A stretch of DNA of 64,000 nt from an uncultured Altererythrobacter sp. (lineage in GTDB: Bacteria > Pseudomonadota > Alphaproteobacteria > Sphingomonadales > Sphingomonadaceae): NCBI GenBank assembly GCA_946886565.1, contig CAMPIX010000009.1, forward strand, positions 1 through 64,000, in the 5' to 3' direction. The notes under the pieces are model-generated. The model saw only the letters and a list, made by a program, of their open reading frames with translations. It did not search any database and was not told the origin of the DNA. Each line of letters opens with the position of its first letter. The first letter of the stretch is position 1. Positions 17,728 through 25,313 of this stretch are shown here, in pieces. The position numbers were made by a program, and so were the translations under genes.

Positions 17728-18938
17728 CCAGCGGCTGCAGCGGGCGGCTCGCCGGGTTCGAAGCCTCGCAACTGGCGTGCATGCTCGCGGTGCGGTGAGC
17801 CGCGCGCCATCTCGCGCGTCATCGCCGCGAGCGTGGGCTCCGCCAGCAACAGTCCGAACGCATCATAGACCTCGCCGATATCCGCACGCCAATCTGCGTC
17901 GAGGCGTGCGAAGTCGATCCGTGCGACGGGTCCGCCGAAGCGGGTCAGCGCGGCTTCGATGCGCGCCTCCCGGAAGGCGATCTTGCGCCGCCATTCTCCC
18001 TCGATCTCGCCGAGATCGACTGAATCGGACTGGATCGTCATCTGGTTGGCGACGAGCGAAATCGAACTGCGCAGCGTTTCCTCGCCGCGCCGCTGCGAGA
18101 CGACGACGCGCGCGTCGGGAAATTGCTCGAGCAGGATCGCCAGATCCTCGGCGAACTGCGGCACCTTCATCACCCGCGGGCGGTGCGCGTTGCTGCGATG
18201 CGCGGCGTCGGTGCGCAGAATGCGCGCGAACTCGCGATAGACCGGGCTCGGGTCGCGCGCCTCGCTCCAGGCTGTGAAAGCGGGGACACGCCACTGCGCC
18301 TCGTAGGCGCAATGGTCGAGCGCAGCGGCGAGCCAGCCCAGTTCCTCGTCGGCGCGTGCCGCGCCGAACGGGTGGATCGTGTCGAGCCACGGGTCGAGCC
18401 GGCGCGCGAACGCCAGCGCCACGCCGCTTCTGAGGGGGCGCAAGTCCGGCCGCGCGGGGACGGGGTCCCAGCTATCGCAGAAGCGCGTCGCGCAGTGAGC
18501 CGGGTCGGCGGCGAGCAGGCGATGCACGCGCGTGGTGCCCGAGCGCATCTGGCCCACGACCAGGATCGGCGGTGCAAGCTCGGTCTCGAGCAGTTCGGGC
18601 TTCGCGCGCCATAGCCGGCCGAGCGCGAGCCGGTGGCGGATCGCACGCACCAGCTGGCCATGCGCGATGCAGCGGCCGAGCGGATTGAGCCGCGCTTCGC
18701 TTTCGAGCGATTGCGCCAGCACCGCGAGCCGCGCGCGGAAATCGGCGACGTCTTCCGCGCTCCGCCCGCCGCCTTCGTCCTCGGCGGAGAAGCCGCGTGC
18801 GGCCTTGGCCCAGAGCAAGTCGGGATCGAGCGCCGGGTACGAGAGCCAGCCGCGCTCCCACGCGCGCGCCAGCCAGCGGTTGAGCCGGTCGACCAGCGGC
18901 GCCCGGGCCAGAGGATGCGGGCGCGCCGGGGTCGGCAT
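17655..18938 (-). CDS. Sulfotransferase family protein
   Basis: A PAPS-dependent sulfotransferase-like protein, 427 residues, probably cytosolic. The 5'-phosphosulfate-binding loop is PPILVVGQMRSGTTRVHRLL, with Arg-Ser-Gly-Thr-Thr binding phosphate. A later RVVVSQRRGEETLRSSISLV corresponds to the 3'-phosphate-binding region. The opening RPHPLARAPLVDRLNRWLARAWERG is Arg-rich. The ATG overlaps the purN stop (ATGA), so it is the third gene of a purM-purN unit. The C-terminal 24 codons overlap the SnoaL-like gene on the other strand and read as low-complexity, so they may be dispensable. The acceptor substrate is unknown. Confidence 0.85.
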   Translation of the reverse strand: MPTPARPHPLARAPLVDRLNRWLARAWERGWLSYPALDPDLLWAKAARGFSAEDEGGGRSAEDVADFRARLAVLAQSLESEARLNPLGRCIAHGQLVRAIRHRLALGRLWRAKPELLETELAPPILVVGQMRSGTTRVHRLLAADPAHCATRFCDSWDPVPARPDLRPLRSGVALAFARRLDPWLDTIHPFGAARADEELGWLAAALDHCAYEAQWRVPAFTAWSEARDPSPVYREFARILRTDAAHRSNAHRPRVMKVPQFAEDLAILLEQFPDARVVVSQRRGEETLRSSISLVANQMTIQSDSVDLGEIEGEWRRKIAFREARIEAALTRFGGPVARIDFARLDADWRADIGEVYDAFGLLLAEPTLAAMTREMARGSPHREHARQLRGFEPGEPPAAAAGQRSPAPCAASGISILASAGESSP

Positions 18939-19888
18939 CAGAACTGGTCCGCCGCGTCCATCAGCCCGGTCAGCTTCTTCGGCGCGACCGCGCGCCAGCT
19001 TCTCGCGAGCCAGTCCTCGATCGCGTTCCAGTCGGTGTCGCCGAGGTCGAGCCGGATACCGACCCACCCGTCACCGAAATAGGGCGGGCGGTAGTAGCGT
19101 TCGGGATCGTTCTCGATCAGTTGCGCCTGTTCGTCCGCGCCGCTGATCTTGGCGAGCAGCGCGGTCACCCCGTCGCCATGATGGTCGGCGCTGACCCAGG
19201 CGAACTTCTTGCCCTTGGTGATCCCGAAGCACGGCATGCCGTGGCTCAGCGTCTCCTCGGCCTGCGGCAGCGCCAGCGCGCGCTCGCGCACTTTCGCGAC
19301 CAGCCAGTCGGGATCGTAGGGGCGCGAGACGTAGTCGGCGAGCACGCGCGGGTAGAGCTGGTGCTCGGCGAACTTGACCCGCTCGGCGAGGGCTTCGGGG
19401 GTGTCGTCCGGCGCGATCGCGACTTCGGCGCGACCGAGCACCTCGCCCATGTCGAGATCGTCGGTGACGAGGTGGATCGACGCCCCGCCGTGGCTGTCGC
19501 CCGCCTCGATCGCTCGCGAATGGGTGTCGAGTCCCGGATACTTCGGCAGCAGCGAGGGATGGATGTTGAGCATGCGCCCCTGCCAGCCTGCCACGAACTC
19601 GGGCCCGAGGATGCGCATGTAGCCGGCGAGCGCGATGTACTCGGCCTTTGCCGCGCGCACCGCTGCGTCGATCGCGGCGTCGTGCTCAGCGCGTTTCATT
19701 CCGCGGTGCGCGAGCGCGAACGTGGGGACGCCTTCTGCCTCGGCCAGCTTGAGTGCCTCGGCATCGGGATCGTTGCTCGCGACGAGCACGATGTCGTAGG
19801 TCGCGCCCGGCAGTCGGCTGGCGTAGAGCAGCGCGGCCATATTGGTGCCCTTGCCCGAGACGAGCACCGCCACGCTGGCGCGCCTCAT
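18938..19888 (-). CDS. purN: GAR transformylase PurN fused to a YjbR/MmcQ domain
   Basis: Residues 1-185 form the phosphoribosylglycinamide formyltransferase, which uses 10-formyl-THF in de novo purine synthesis. The phosphate-binding SGKGTNM is followed by the catalytic triad Asn108, His110 (MLNIHPSLLP) and Asp146 (DDLDMGE). Residues from about 190 to 316 are extra compared with stand-alone PurN (about 200 residues). They resemble the YjbR/MmcQ (DUF419) fold: AKVRERALALPQAEETLSHG, then GKKFAWVSADHH, RYYRPPYFGDGWVGIRLDL and VAPKKL. The ATG has a GGAGG 5 bases upstream. The role of the second domain is unknown. Confidence 0.92.
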   Translation of the reverse strand: MRRASVAVLVSGKGTNMAALLYASRLPGATYDIVLVASNDPDAEALKLAEAEGVPTFALAHRGMKRAEHDAAIDAAVRAAKAEYIALAGYMRILGPEFVAGWQGRMLNIHPSLLPKYPGLDTHSRAIEAGDSHGGASIHLVTDDLDMGEVLGRAEVAIAPDDTPEALAERVKFAEHQLYPRVLADYVSRPYDPDWLVAKVRERALALPQAEETLSHGMPCFGITKGKKFAWVSADHHGDGVTALLAKISGADEQAQLIENDPERYYRPPYFGDGWVGIRLDLGDTDWNAIEDWLARSWRAVAPKKLTGLMDAADQF

Positions 19889-19889
19889 A

Positions 19890-20037
19890 AATCCTCCCCG
19901 GCACGGGGAGGGGGACCGCCGCCGCAGGCGGGGGTGGAGGGGCACATGCTGCAGTTCGGATCAGGTGAGGTTGCGAGAGACTGCACGTGCCCCTCCACCA
20001 TCCTTCGGATGGTCCCCCTCCCCCGGTGGGGGAGGAT
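19890..20037. repeat. Palindromic repeat between purM and purN (family D)
   Basis: Fills the 150-base gap between purM and purN. ATCCTCCCC at the left is mirrored by GGGGAGGAT at the right. Inside, GTGGAGGGGCAC (about 19933-19944) pairs with GTGCCCCTCCAC (19988-19999). The same plan recurs at 29603-29732 and as a fragment at 57333-57378. It may attenuate purN relative to purM. Confidence 0.75.
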
Positions 20038-20038
20038 T

Positions 20039-21145
20039 TCATGCAACATGTGTCGCCTCCCAGGCCTCCTTCGCCGACCAGGTGCCCTGCGAGCCGCGCA
20101 CGGTGCAGCCGCGCTCGCCCTGCTCGATCCGGCCGACGCGCAGCACGGTCTCGCCCGCGGCTTCGAGATCGCTTGCGAGCGAATCGGCTTCCGCCTCCTC
20201 CACCGCAAGCACCATGCCCACGCCGCAGTTGAAGGTGCGCGCCATCTCGCCCGGCTCGATATTGCCCTGCGCCTGGAGAAAGGCCATCAGCCGCGGCTGC
20301 TCCCACGCGTCGGCGTCGACCACCGCGTGCGCGCCCGCGGGCAGCACGCGCGGGATGTTCTCGAGCAGCCCGCCGCCGGTGATGTGCGCAAGCGCGGCGA
20401 TGCGCCCGGCGCGGATCGCGGGGAGCAGGCTCTTCACGTAGATCCGCGTCGGCGCGATCAGCGCCTCGATCAGCAGCCGGTCCTGGTCGAACACCGCCGG
20501 GCGGTCCATCCGCCAGCCGAAATCCTCTGCCAGCCGCCGGACGAGCGAATAGCCGTTCGAATGCACGCCCGAGCTGGCGAGGCCGAGCAGCACCTGTCCG
20601 GGCGCGACCCGCTCGCCGGTCAGCTGCTCGCCGCGCTCGACCGCGCCGACGCAGAAGCCCGCCAGGTCGTAGTCGCCCGTGGCATACATGCCCGGCATCT
20701 CGGCGGTTTCACCGCCGATCAGCGCGCAACCGGCCTCTTTGCACCCCTCGGCGATGCCCGCGATGACGCGTTCGGCGACCCCGGTCTCGAGCTTGCCGGT
20801 GGCGAAATAGTCGAGGAAGAACAGCGGTTCGGCACCCTGCACGATCAGGTCGTTGACGCACATCGCGACGAGGTCGATGCCGACGCTGTCGTGCCGGTCG
20901 TGATCGATCGCGAGCTTGAGCTTGGTGCCCACGCCGTCGTTCGCAGCGACCAGCAACGGATCGGAATAGCCTGCGGCCTTCGGGTCGAAGAACCCGCCGA
21001 ATCCGCCGATCTCGCCGTCGGCGCCGGGCCGCGCGGTCGCCTTGACCAGCGGCCCGATCGCCCGGACCAGCGCGTTGCCGGCGTCGATCGAGACCCCGGC
21101 TTCGGCATAGGTATAGCGCTCGGGCGGCGGGTTGTTTGCAGGCAT
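20039..21145 (-). CDS. purM: AIR synthetase PurM
   Basis: Phosphoribosylformylglycinamidine cyclo-ligase closes the imidazole ring in purine synthesis using ATP; cytosolic dimer. It has 368 residues. Family blocks visible are [76 protein letters not shown] and [21 protein letters not shown] [15 protein letters not shown]. The glycine-rich nucleotide loop is intact. It is the first gene of a purM-purN-sulfotransferase unit and is divergent from the DUF2066 gene. The start is the ATG giving [17 protein letters not shown]. Confidence 0.97.
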   Translation of the reverse strand: MPANNPPPERYTYAEAGVSIDAGNALVRAIGPLVKATARPGADGEIGGFGGFFDPKAAGYSDPLLVAANDGVGTKLKLAIDHDRHDSVGIDLVAMCVNDLIVQGAEPLFFLDYFATGKLETGVAERVIAGIAEGCKEAGCALIGGETAEMPGMYATGDYDLAGFCVGAVERGEQLTGERVAPGQVLLGLASSGVHSNGYSLVRRLAEDFGWRMDRPAVFDQDRLLIEALIAPTRIYVKSLLPAIRAGRIAALAHITGGGLLENIPRVLPAGAHAVVDADAWEQPRLMAFLQAQGNIEPGEMARTFNCGVGMVLAVEEAEADSLASDLEAAGETVLRVGRIEQGERGCTVRGSQGTWSAKEAWEATHVA

Positions 21146-21215
21146 GCGCCTCGCTTTAGTCATTCGCGCTTGGAATTCCATGCTTGTTTCGGCACAAGGC
21201 CGCGAGTTTTCCCCG

Positions 21216-22493
21216 ATGCCCCAGACCACTTCGCTCTTCCGCCTGTCGCGCCCACTGCTTCTTGCCGCCGCCGCTATCGCGCTGGTGGCGGGCGGCGCGG
21301 CGCTGTGGGCGCAGGTCGAGGGCGAGCGCGGAATCGCCCCGATCGCCAGCAGCAGCGACATCAACGTCGGCGGGATCGAGGTCGACGTGCGCGGCGACAA
21401 TGCCGAGGATGCGCGCGAGAAGGGCTGGCGCGAGGCGCAGCGCAAGGCGTGGGAGAAGATCGGCGGGCCCGACATTCCCGACAGCCAGCTCCAGGGCCTC
21501 GTCGCCGCGATCGTGATCGAGCACGAGAGCATCGGCCCGCGCCGCTACGTCGCCCGGCTGGGTGTGATCTTCGACCGCAGCCGCGCCGGCGCGCTGCTCG
21601 GCGCTGACGGACGCGGCCCCGGCTCGGCGCCGATGCTTCTCATCCCGGTTACCATGTCGGCCGGCACCGCGCTGGTGTATGAGCAGCGCAATCCTTGGCA
21701 GCGCGCCTGGGCCGAGTATCAGACCGGCACGAGCCGGATAAACTATGTCCGGCCCTCGGGAGCGGGTGGCGATTCGCTGCTCATCACCTATGGCCAGACC
21801 GGGCGCCGCAGCCGCATCTGGTGGCGCAACGTGCTCGACCAGTTCGCCGCCGCCGACGTGCTCGTCCCGATCGCCGATCTCGAATATCAGTGGCCGGGCG
21901 GCCCGATCGAGGGGCAGTTCACCGCGCGCTACGGGCCCGACAACACCTGGCTCGACACCTTCACGCTGAGGGCGGAAAATCCCGAGCAGCTCCCGGCGAT
22001 GCTCGATCAGGCGGTGCTGCGCTTCAACACGATCTTCGAACGGGCGCTGGCTGCGGGGACGCTGCGGCCCGATCCGACACTCGATCTGGGCACTGTCGAG
22101 GCCGACCCGGCGCTCCAGCGGCTGATCGAGCTCGGGCGCGCGGCGCAGTCGCAGGCGCGCGCCGAGGCGGCCGCGCGCGAAGCCGCGCTCGCCGCCGAAG
22201 CCGAGGGTCCGATCGAGGGGGGCGAGACTCCCGCCGCCGAGCCCACCGCCGCAGCCGCAGCGACCTATACCGTGCAGTTCGCGAGCCCCAATGCAGGCGC
22301 GTTCGACTCCTCGATCGCGGGCGTGCGCGCGACGCCGGGCGTGCGCGGTGCGGCGATCTCGAGCACCGCGATCGGCGGCAATTCGGTCATGTCGGTCACT
22401 TTCGCGGGCAGTGCCGAGCAACTGGCCGCGGCCCTGCGCGCGCGCGGGTTCACCGTGCGCCAGTCGGGCAACGTCATCGCCATCAGCCGCTAG
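21216..22493 (+). CDS. DUF2066-like exported protein
   Basis: A 425-residue protein with an N-terminal hydrophobic segment (residues 10-28, [20 protein letters not shown]), a signal peptide or anchor. The conserved part is [34 protein letters not shown] followed by [19 protein letters not shown], resembling DUF2066. The C-terminal part has an Ala-rich helical linker, then about 75 residues ([27 protein letters not shown] to VIAISR) that look like a small beta-alpha domain. The order purM / DUF2066 / hda is also found in pseudomonads, which supports the call. Start ATG 21216 is chosen over 21180 on the signal peptide; neither has a strong ribosome-binding site. Confidence 0.68.
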   Translation: MPQTTSLFRLSRPLLLAAAAIALVAGGAALWAQVEGERGIAPIASSSDINVGGIEVDVRGDNAEDAREKGWREAQRKAWEKIGGPDIPDSQLQGLVAAIVIEHESIGPRRYVARLGVIFDRSRAGALLGADGRGPGSAPMLLIPVTMSAGTALVYEQRNPWQRAWAEYQTGTSRINYVRPSGAGGDSLLITYGQTGRRSRIWWRNVLDQFAAADVLVPIADLEYQWPGGPIEGQFTARYGPDNTWLDTFTLRAENPEQLPAMLDQAVLRFNTIFERALAAGTLRPDPTLDLGTVEADPALQRLIELGRAAQSQARAEAAAREAALAAEAEGPIEGGETPAAEPTAAAAATYTVQFASPNAGAFDSSIAGVRATPGVRGAAISSTAIGGNSVMSVTFAGSAEQLAAALRARGFTVRQSGNVIAISR

Positions 22494-22507
22494 GGGCTGG
22501 GTACGCA

Positions 22508-23134
22508 ATGTCGCAGATCGCTCTTCCGCTCGCTCCGCGGGGCAGCGGCGAGCCCGCGCGGATCGTGCTCGGCGCGGCGAACCTGCATGTGGCCGAGGCG
22601 CTGCGCGATCCGGCGCGCTGGCCGTTCCGCACTGCACTGCTGGTCGGCCCGCCGCGCTCGGGCAAGTCGCTGTTCGCGCGCTGGTTCGCCGACAGCGGGC
22701 AGGGCGAGGCGATCGACGGCGCCGACGCGCTCGACGAGACCGAGCTGTTCCACCACTGGAACCGCGCGCAGGAAGATGCGCGGCCGCTGCTGCTCGTGAG
22801 CGACGCTGTGGGCTGGGAGATCGCGCTGCCCGACCTGCGCAGCCGGCTCGGCGCCGCGTTGCACCTCGCAATCGGCCCGCCCGACGACGAAATGGTCGCC
22901 GCACTGATCGAGAGCCACGCGGCGCAGCGCGGCCTTGCGCTGGGCGAGGGCGCACCTACCTATCTCGTGCCGCGGGCCGAACGCAGCTTCGCGGGCATAG
23001 AGCGGCTGGTCGAGGCGATCGACCGGCTGAGCCTCGAGCGCAAGGCGCCGGCGACGCAGTCGGTCTGGCGCGATGCGCTGGATGCGGTGGTGGGGCCCGA
23101 GCAGGGAAAGCTGGACTTGGACCCCGAGAACTAG
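22508..23134 (+). CDS. hda: DnaA-paralogue HdaA (regulatory inactivation of DnaA)
   Basis: An AAA+ protein of 208 residues related to the DnaA ATPase domain but without the DNA-binding domain IV, as in Hda/HdaA, which works with the beta clamp to convert DnaA-ATP to DnaA-ADP. The N-terminal MSQIALPLAP matches the clamp-binding motif position (QIALPL). Walker A is LLVGPPRSGKSLFARW. The Walker B equivalent (GADALDETELFHHWNRA) is degenerate, without the DD pair. The C-terminal sensor region reads ERSFAGIERLVEAIDRLSLERK. It is 14 bases after the DUF2066 gene. Confidence 0.9.
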   Translation: MSQIALPLAPRGSGEPARIVLGAANLHVAEALRDPARWPFRTALLVGPPRSGKSLFARWFADSGQGEAIDGADALDETELFHHWNRAQEDARPLLLVSDAVGWEIALPDLRSRLGAALHLAIGPPDDEMVAALIESHAAQRGLALGEGAPTYLVPRAERSFAGIERLVEAIDRLSLERKAPATQSVWRDALDAVVGPEQGKLDLDPEN

Positions 23135-23145
23135 GTCGTGTGACC

Positions 23146-23168
23146 CGCCCGGCTTGCCTCGCCGGGCG
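23146..23168 (+). other. 8-bp perfect hairpin between hda and cysE
   Basis: CGCCCGGC (23146-23153) pairs with GCCGGGCG (23161-23168) around a 7-base loop, just past the hda stop. It could be a weak terminator or an RNA-stabilising stem. It lacks a T-run, so I do not call it a terminator outright. Confidence 0.45.
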
Positions 23169-23189
23169 ACAAGTGGGACAAAAGCATCG

Positions 23190-23897
23190 ATGTTCGAACG
23201 TCTCGCCGCCTATCTCGACTCGGTGCAGGCCCGCGATCCGGCCCCGCGCTCGCGCTGGGAAATCCTGCTCTATCCGGGTGTGCTGGCGGTCGGTATGCAC
23301 CGCGTGGCGCGCTGGCTGTTCGACGCGCGGCTCTATTTCCTCGCCCGGTTCGTCAACCACCTGTCGCGCTGGCTGACCGCGATCGACATCCATCCGGGCG
23401 CGACGATCGGACGCAACCTGTTCATCGACCACGGCTTCACCGTGATCGGCGAGACCGCCGAGATCGGCGACAATGTGACGATCTACCAGTGCGTCACGCT
23501 CGGCGGCACCAACCCGACCAACGGGCACGGCGGCAAGCGCCACCCGACCGTGCGCGATGGGGTCATCATCGGCTCGGGCGCGCAGATCATCGGGCCGATC
23601 GTGCTCGGCGAGCGCGCGCGGATCGGCGCCAATGCGGTGGTCACCGACGACGTGCCCGACGGGGCGACGATGATCGGGCTCAAGGCGCGCTCGACGCTCG
23701 TCCCGGCGGATGAATGGCTAAAGGAATTCATCCCCTACGGCACCCCGTGCGACGAACAGTGCGAAGAGGCGGCGAGCAACGGCGGGCGGCGGATCGAGCA
23801 GTTCGAGGCGCAGCTGGCCGTGTTGCGGGCCGAAATCGCCGAGTTGAAAGCGGCGCGCGAAGCGCCGCCGGTTCAGCGCAGCGGAACCGATAGCTGA
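23190..23897 (+). CDS. cysE: Serine O-acetyltransferase
   Basis: Acetylates L-serine with acetyl-CoA to O-acetylserine, the first committed step of cysteine biosynthesis. It has 235 residues, the short CysE type. Left-handed beta-helix hexapeptides run from IHPGATIGRNLFIDHGFTVIGETAEIGDNVTIYQCVTLGG, followed by the substrate loop GTNPTNGHGGKRHPTV and VIIGSGAQIIGPIVLGERARIGANAVV. A C-terminal coiled-coil-like tail (EQFEAQLAVLRAEIAELKAAR) is longer than in many CysE proteins. Its TGA overlaps the ATG of the DUF2794 gene. Confidence 0.95.
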   Translation: MFERLAAYLDSVQARDPAPRSRWEILLYPGVLAVGMHRVARWLFDARLYFLARFVNHLSRWLTAIDIHPGATIGRNLFIDHGFTVIGETAEIGDNVTIYQCVTLGGTNPTNGHGGKRHPTVRDGVIIGSGAQIIGPIVLGERARIGANAVVTDDVPDGATMIGLKARSTLVPADEWLKEFIPYGTPCDEQCEEAASNGGRRIEQFEAQLAVLRAEIAELKAAREAPPVQRSGTDS

Positions 23898-24262
23898 TGA
23901 GCGGTCCTGCGGGAGCCGGCGGGTTCCCCAACATCGTTCCCTTTCCGGGCCGTCGCCCCGATCAGATCGGTTTCGCGCGCCACGAGCTCCAGCGCATTCT
24001 CGACCTCTACGGACGCATGGTCGCGGCGGGCGAGTGGCGCGACTACGCGATGGACTTCACCCGCGACGCCGCGGTCTTCGCCGCCTTCCGCCGCACCGCC
24101 GAACGCCCGCAGGCGCGGATCGAGAAGCGCCCCGCACTGCGCAGCCGCCAGGGCATGTGGACCCTGTTCGGCGAACACGGCCATGTGCTGAAGCGCGGCC
24201 ACGAACTCCCCGGCGTGCTCGCCCCGATGGAGCGGCGACTCGTGAAGGCGGTGGGGGATTAG
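23897..24262 (+). CDS. DUF2794 family protein
   Basis: A 121-residue soluble protein matching DUF2794, which is typical of Alphaproteobacteria. The characteristic stretch is ELQRILDLYGRMVAAGEWRDYAMDF, then RDAAVFAAFRRTAERPQARIEKRPALRSRQGMWTLFGEHGHVLKRGHEL. No function is known for the family and no catalytic motif is visible. The ATG overlaps the cysE stop (TGATG), so translation is coupled; a link to sulfur assimilation is context only. Its last four bases overlap the 3' end of the convergent toxin gene. Confidence 0.85.
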   Translation: MSGPAGAGGFPNIVPFPGRRPDQIGFARHELQRILDLYGRMVAAGEWRDYAMDFTRDAAVFAAFRRTAERPQARIEKRPALRSRQGMWTLFGEHGHVLKRGHELPGVLAPMERRLVKAVGD

Positions 24263-24663
24263 TGCCCTTCCGGACGGTCCCATTCGATCAGCTTGAGACC
24301 CGGCACATCCCTAAAATCGCGGCCGTTGAGCGTGACGAGCGTCAACCCATGAACGATCGCGGTGGCTGCCGTCATGCGATCGGCGACCTTGCGGCGCGAA
24401 TAACCGGTTGCTTCGAGGATTCGCCGGTATTCGGCGATCTCGTTCGCGCCGAAATCGAGTGCTTCGACGAAGGTCAGGAGTTCGTCGAGCCTGCGGCGCC
24501 GCGATTGCGTCAGATCGGGTTCGCGAACGACGCCGTTCTCCAACTCTACGAGCGTGATCGCGGAGATGTGCAAAGGCGCCGGCAGCCGACGAACTTCGTC
24601 TTTGATCCACGGCTCGCCATCGCGAAGATGAATGACGACGTCGGTGTCGAGAAGGATCGGCAA
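24259..24663 (-). CDS. VapC-like PIN-domain toxin
   Basis: A PIN-domain ribonuclease, 134 residues, toxin of a type II module. The acidic active-site residues are in LLDTDVVIHL (first Asp), VELENGV (Glu), RKVADRMTAATAI (Asp) and VTLNGRDF (Asp). The start is TTG, three bases after the antitoxin stop; there is no earlier start outside that gene. Being the second gene in the pair, it depends on the antitoxin for translation. Cellular target (tRNA or rRNA) cannot be told from sequence. It ends four bases inside the convergent DUF2794 gene. Confidence 0.88.
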   Translation of the reverse strand: MPILLDTDVVIHLRDGEPWIKDEVRRLPAPLHISAITLVELENGVVREPDLTQSRRRRLDELLTFVEALDFGANEIAEYRRILEATGYSRRKVADRMTAATAIVHGLTLVTLNGRDFRDVPGLKLIEWDRPEGH

Positions 24664-24666
24664 CGG

Positions 24667-24927
24667 TCAGAGGCAGGTGCGGTCGGGAAATTCGATCGGT
24701 TCGCGCTTCTCTGGCCGTGAGGGCTTCGGCAAGGCGTCGAGAGCCTCCAGCCCGGCTAACATACGCCTTCTTTCTTCAGCGTCTTCGCGAGCTATGCGGA
24801 TGGTCACCACGTCGCCGTTCTTGTCGAGCTCGACTTCCACCCCCGCATCGATCGCGAAGCCCTTCGGCAGCCGCACGGCGACGCTGTTGCCGGACTTGAA
24901 GGTCTTGGTGTGGACGGGCTTGGTCAT
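24667..24927 (-). CDS. AbrB/MazE-type antitoxin (VapB role)
   Basis: An 86-residue protein. The N-terminal swapped-hairpin AbrB fold reads KTFKSGNSVAVRLPKGFAIDAGVEVELDKNGDVVTIRI and binds the operator. The C-terminal part (EERRRMLAGLEALDALPKPSRPEKREPIEFPDRTCL) is expected to be disordered and to cover the toxin active site. It is the first gene of the module, three bases ahead of the toxin. An operator and promoter lie directly upstream, so negative autoregulation is expected as in known modules. It appears to have been inserted at the end of a truncated DUF4328 gene. Confidence 0.88.
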   Translation of the reverse strand: MTKPVHTKTFKSGNSVAVRLPKGFAIDAGVEVELDKNGDVVTIRIAREDAEERRRMLAGLEALDALPKPSRPEKREPIEFPDRTCL

Positions 24928-24933
24928 GCGGAT

Positions 24934-24963
24934 GTATATACGGGATATACGCCAGGTGTGCAA
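24934..24963 (-). promoter_or_regulatory. Promoter and overlapping operator of the VapBC-type module
   Basis: On the minus strand, TTGCAC (24963-24958), a 17-base spacer and TATATA (24940-24935) form a near-consensus sigma-70 promoter. The -10 box is part of an inverted repeat GTATAT-N5-ATATAC (24934-24950), ideally placed for repression by the antitoxin. The start codon follows 7 bases downstream, so a nearly leaderless message is expected if transcription starts at the usual distance. Confidence 0.75.
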
Positions 24964-24989
24964 CGCTTCGTCCGGTGCCGCAATCAGGC

Positions 24990-25242
24990 AAAGGCTTCGC
25001 CGAGCGAAGGTTCGCATGCGCCTGATAAATCCACATCGCAACGAGCACGATCAAGGTCAGGAACGCCAGGAGCCAGCCCAAATAGACAAAGGCGAAGACG
25101 GTCGTCAGCGGGTCTGGCGTCAGCGCGTCCATGTCGATCACGCCGAACGTTTCGAGCCCCTCGCCGACAAACATCGCCAGCCCAAGCCAGATCACCAAAT
25201 AGATCGCGACACTGGCCACTTGACGCGCGACAAGTCTGCCAT
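24990..25242 (-). pseudogene. Truncated, probably frameshifted DUF4328-like gene remnant
   Basis: A reading frame from a GTG at 25219 gives VAIYLVIWLGLAMFVGEG, then a second membrane segment and MWIYQAHANLR. The second membrane segment followed by WIYQAHANLR is typical of DUF4328 membrane proteins, which usually run on for another 100 or so residues. Homology stops near 24990, just before the promoter of the toxin-antitoxin pair. An ATG with a good GGGGGA site (25242) lies in another frame that closes after 16 codons, so a frameshift near the start is likely too. Most likely a gene disrupted by arrival of the module. Confidence 0.6.
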
Positions 25243-25262
25243 GCTTCCCCCAATGTAAGACA

Positions 25263-25290
25263 ATCCCCGCGCAAGATTATGCGCGGGGAT
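25263..25290 (-). terminator. Terminator-like hairpin downstream of the membrane protein gene
   Basis: ATCCCCGCGC (25263-25272) pairs perfectly with GCGCGGGGAT (25281-25290) around an 8-base loop. On the minus strand it follows the stop of the polytopic membrane protein gene by 23 bases, and TTGTCTT follows, a weak T-tract. Confidence 0.65.
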
Positions 25291-25313
25291 CATCCCGGTG
25301 ACAAGCAGGCGGC

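Noticed and set aside
24259..25242. Possible integrative element around the VapBC-type module
   Set aside because: No integrase, tRNA attachment site or flanking direct repeats were seen.
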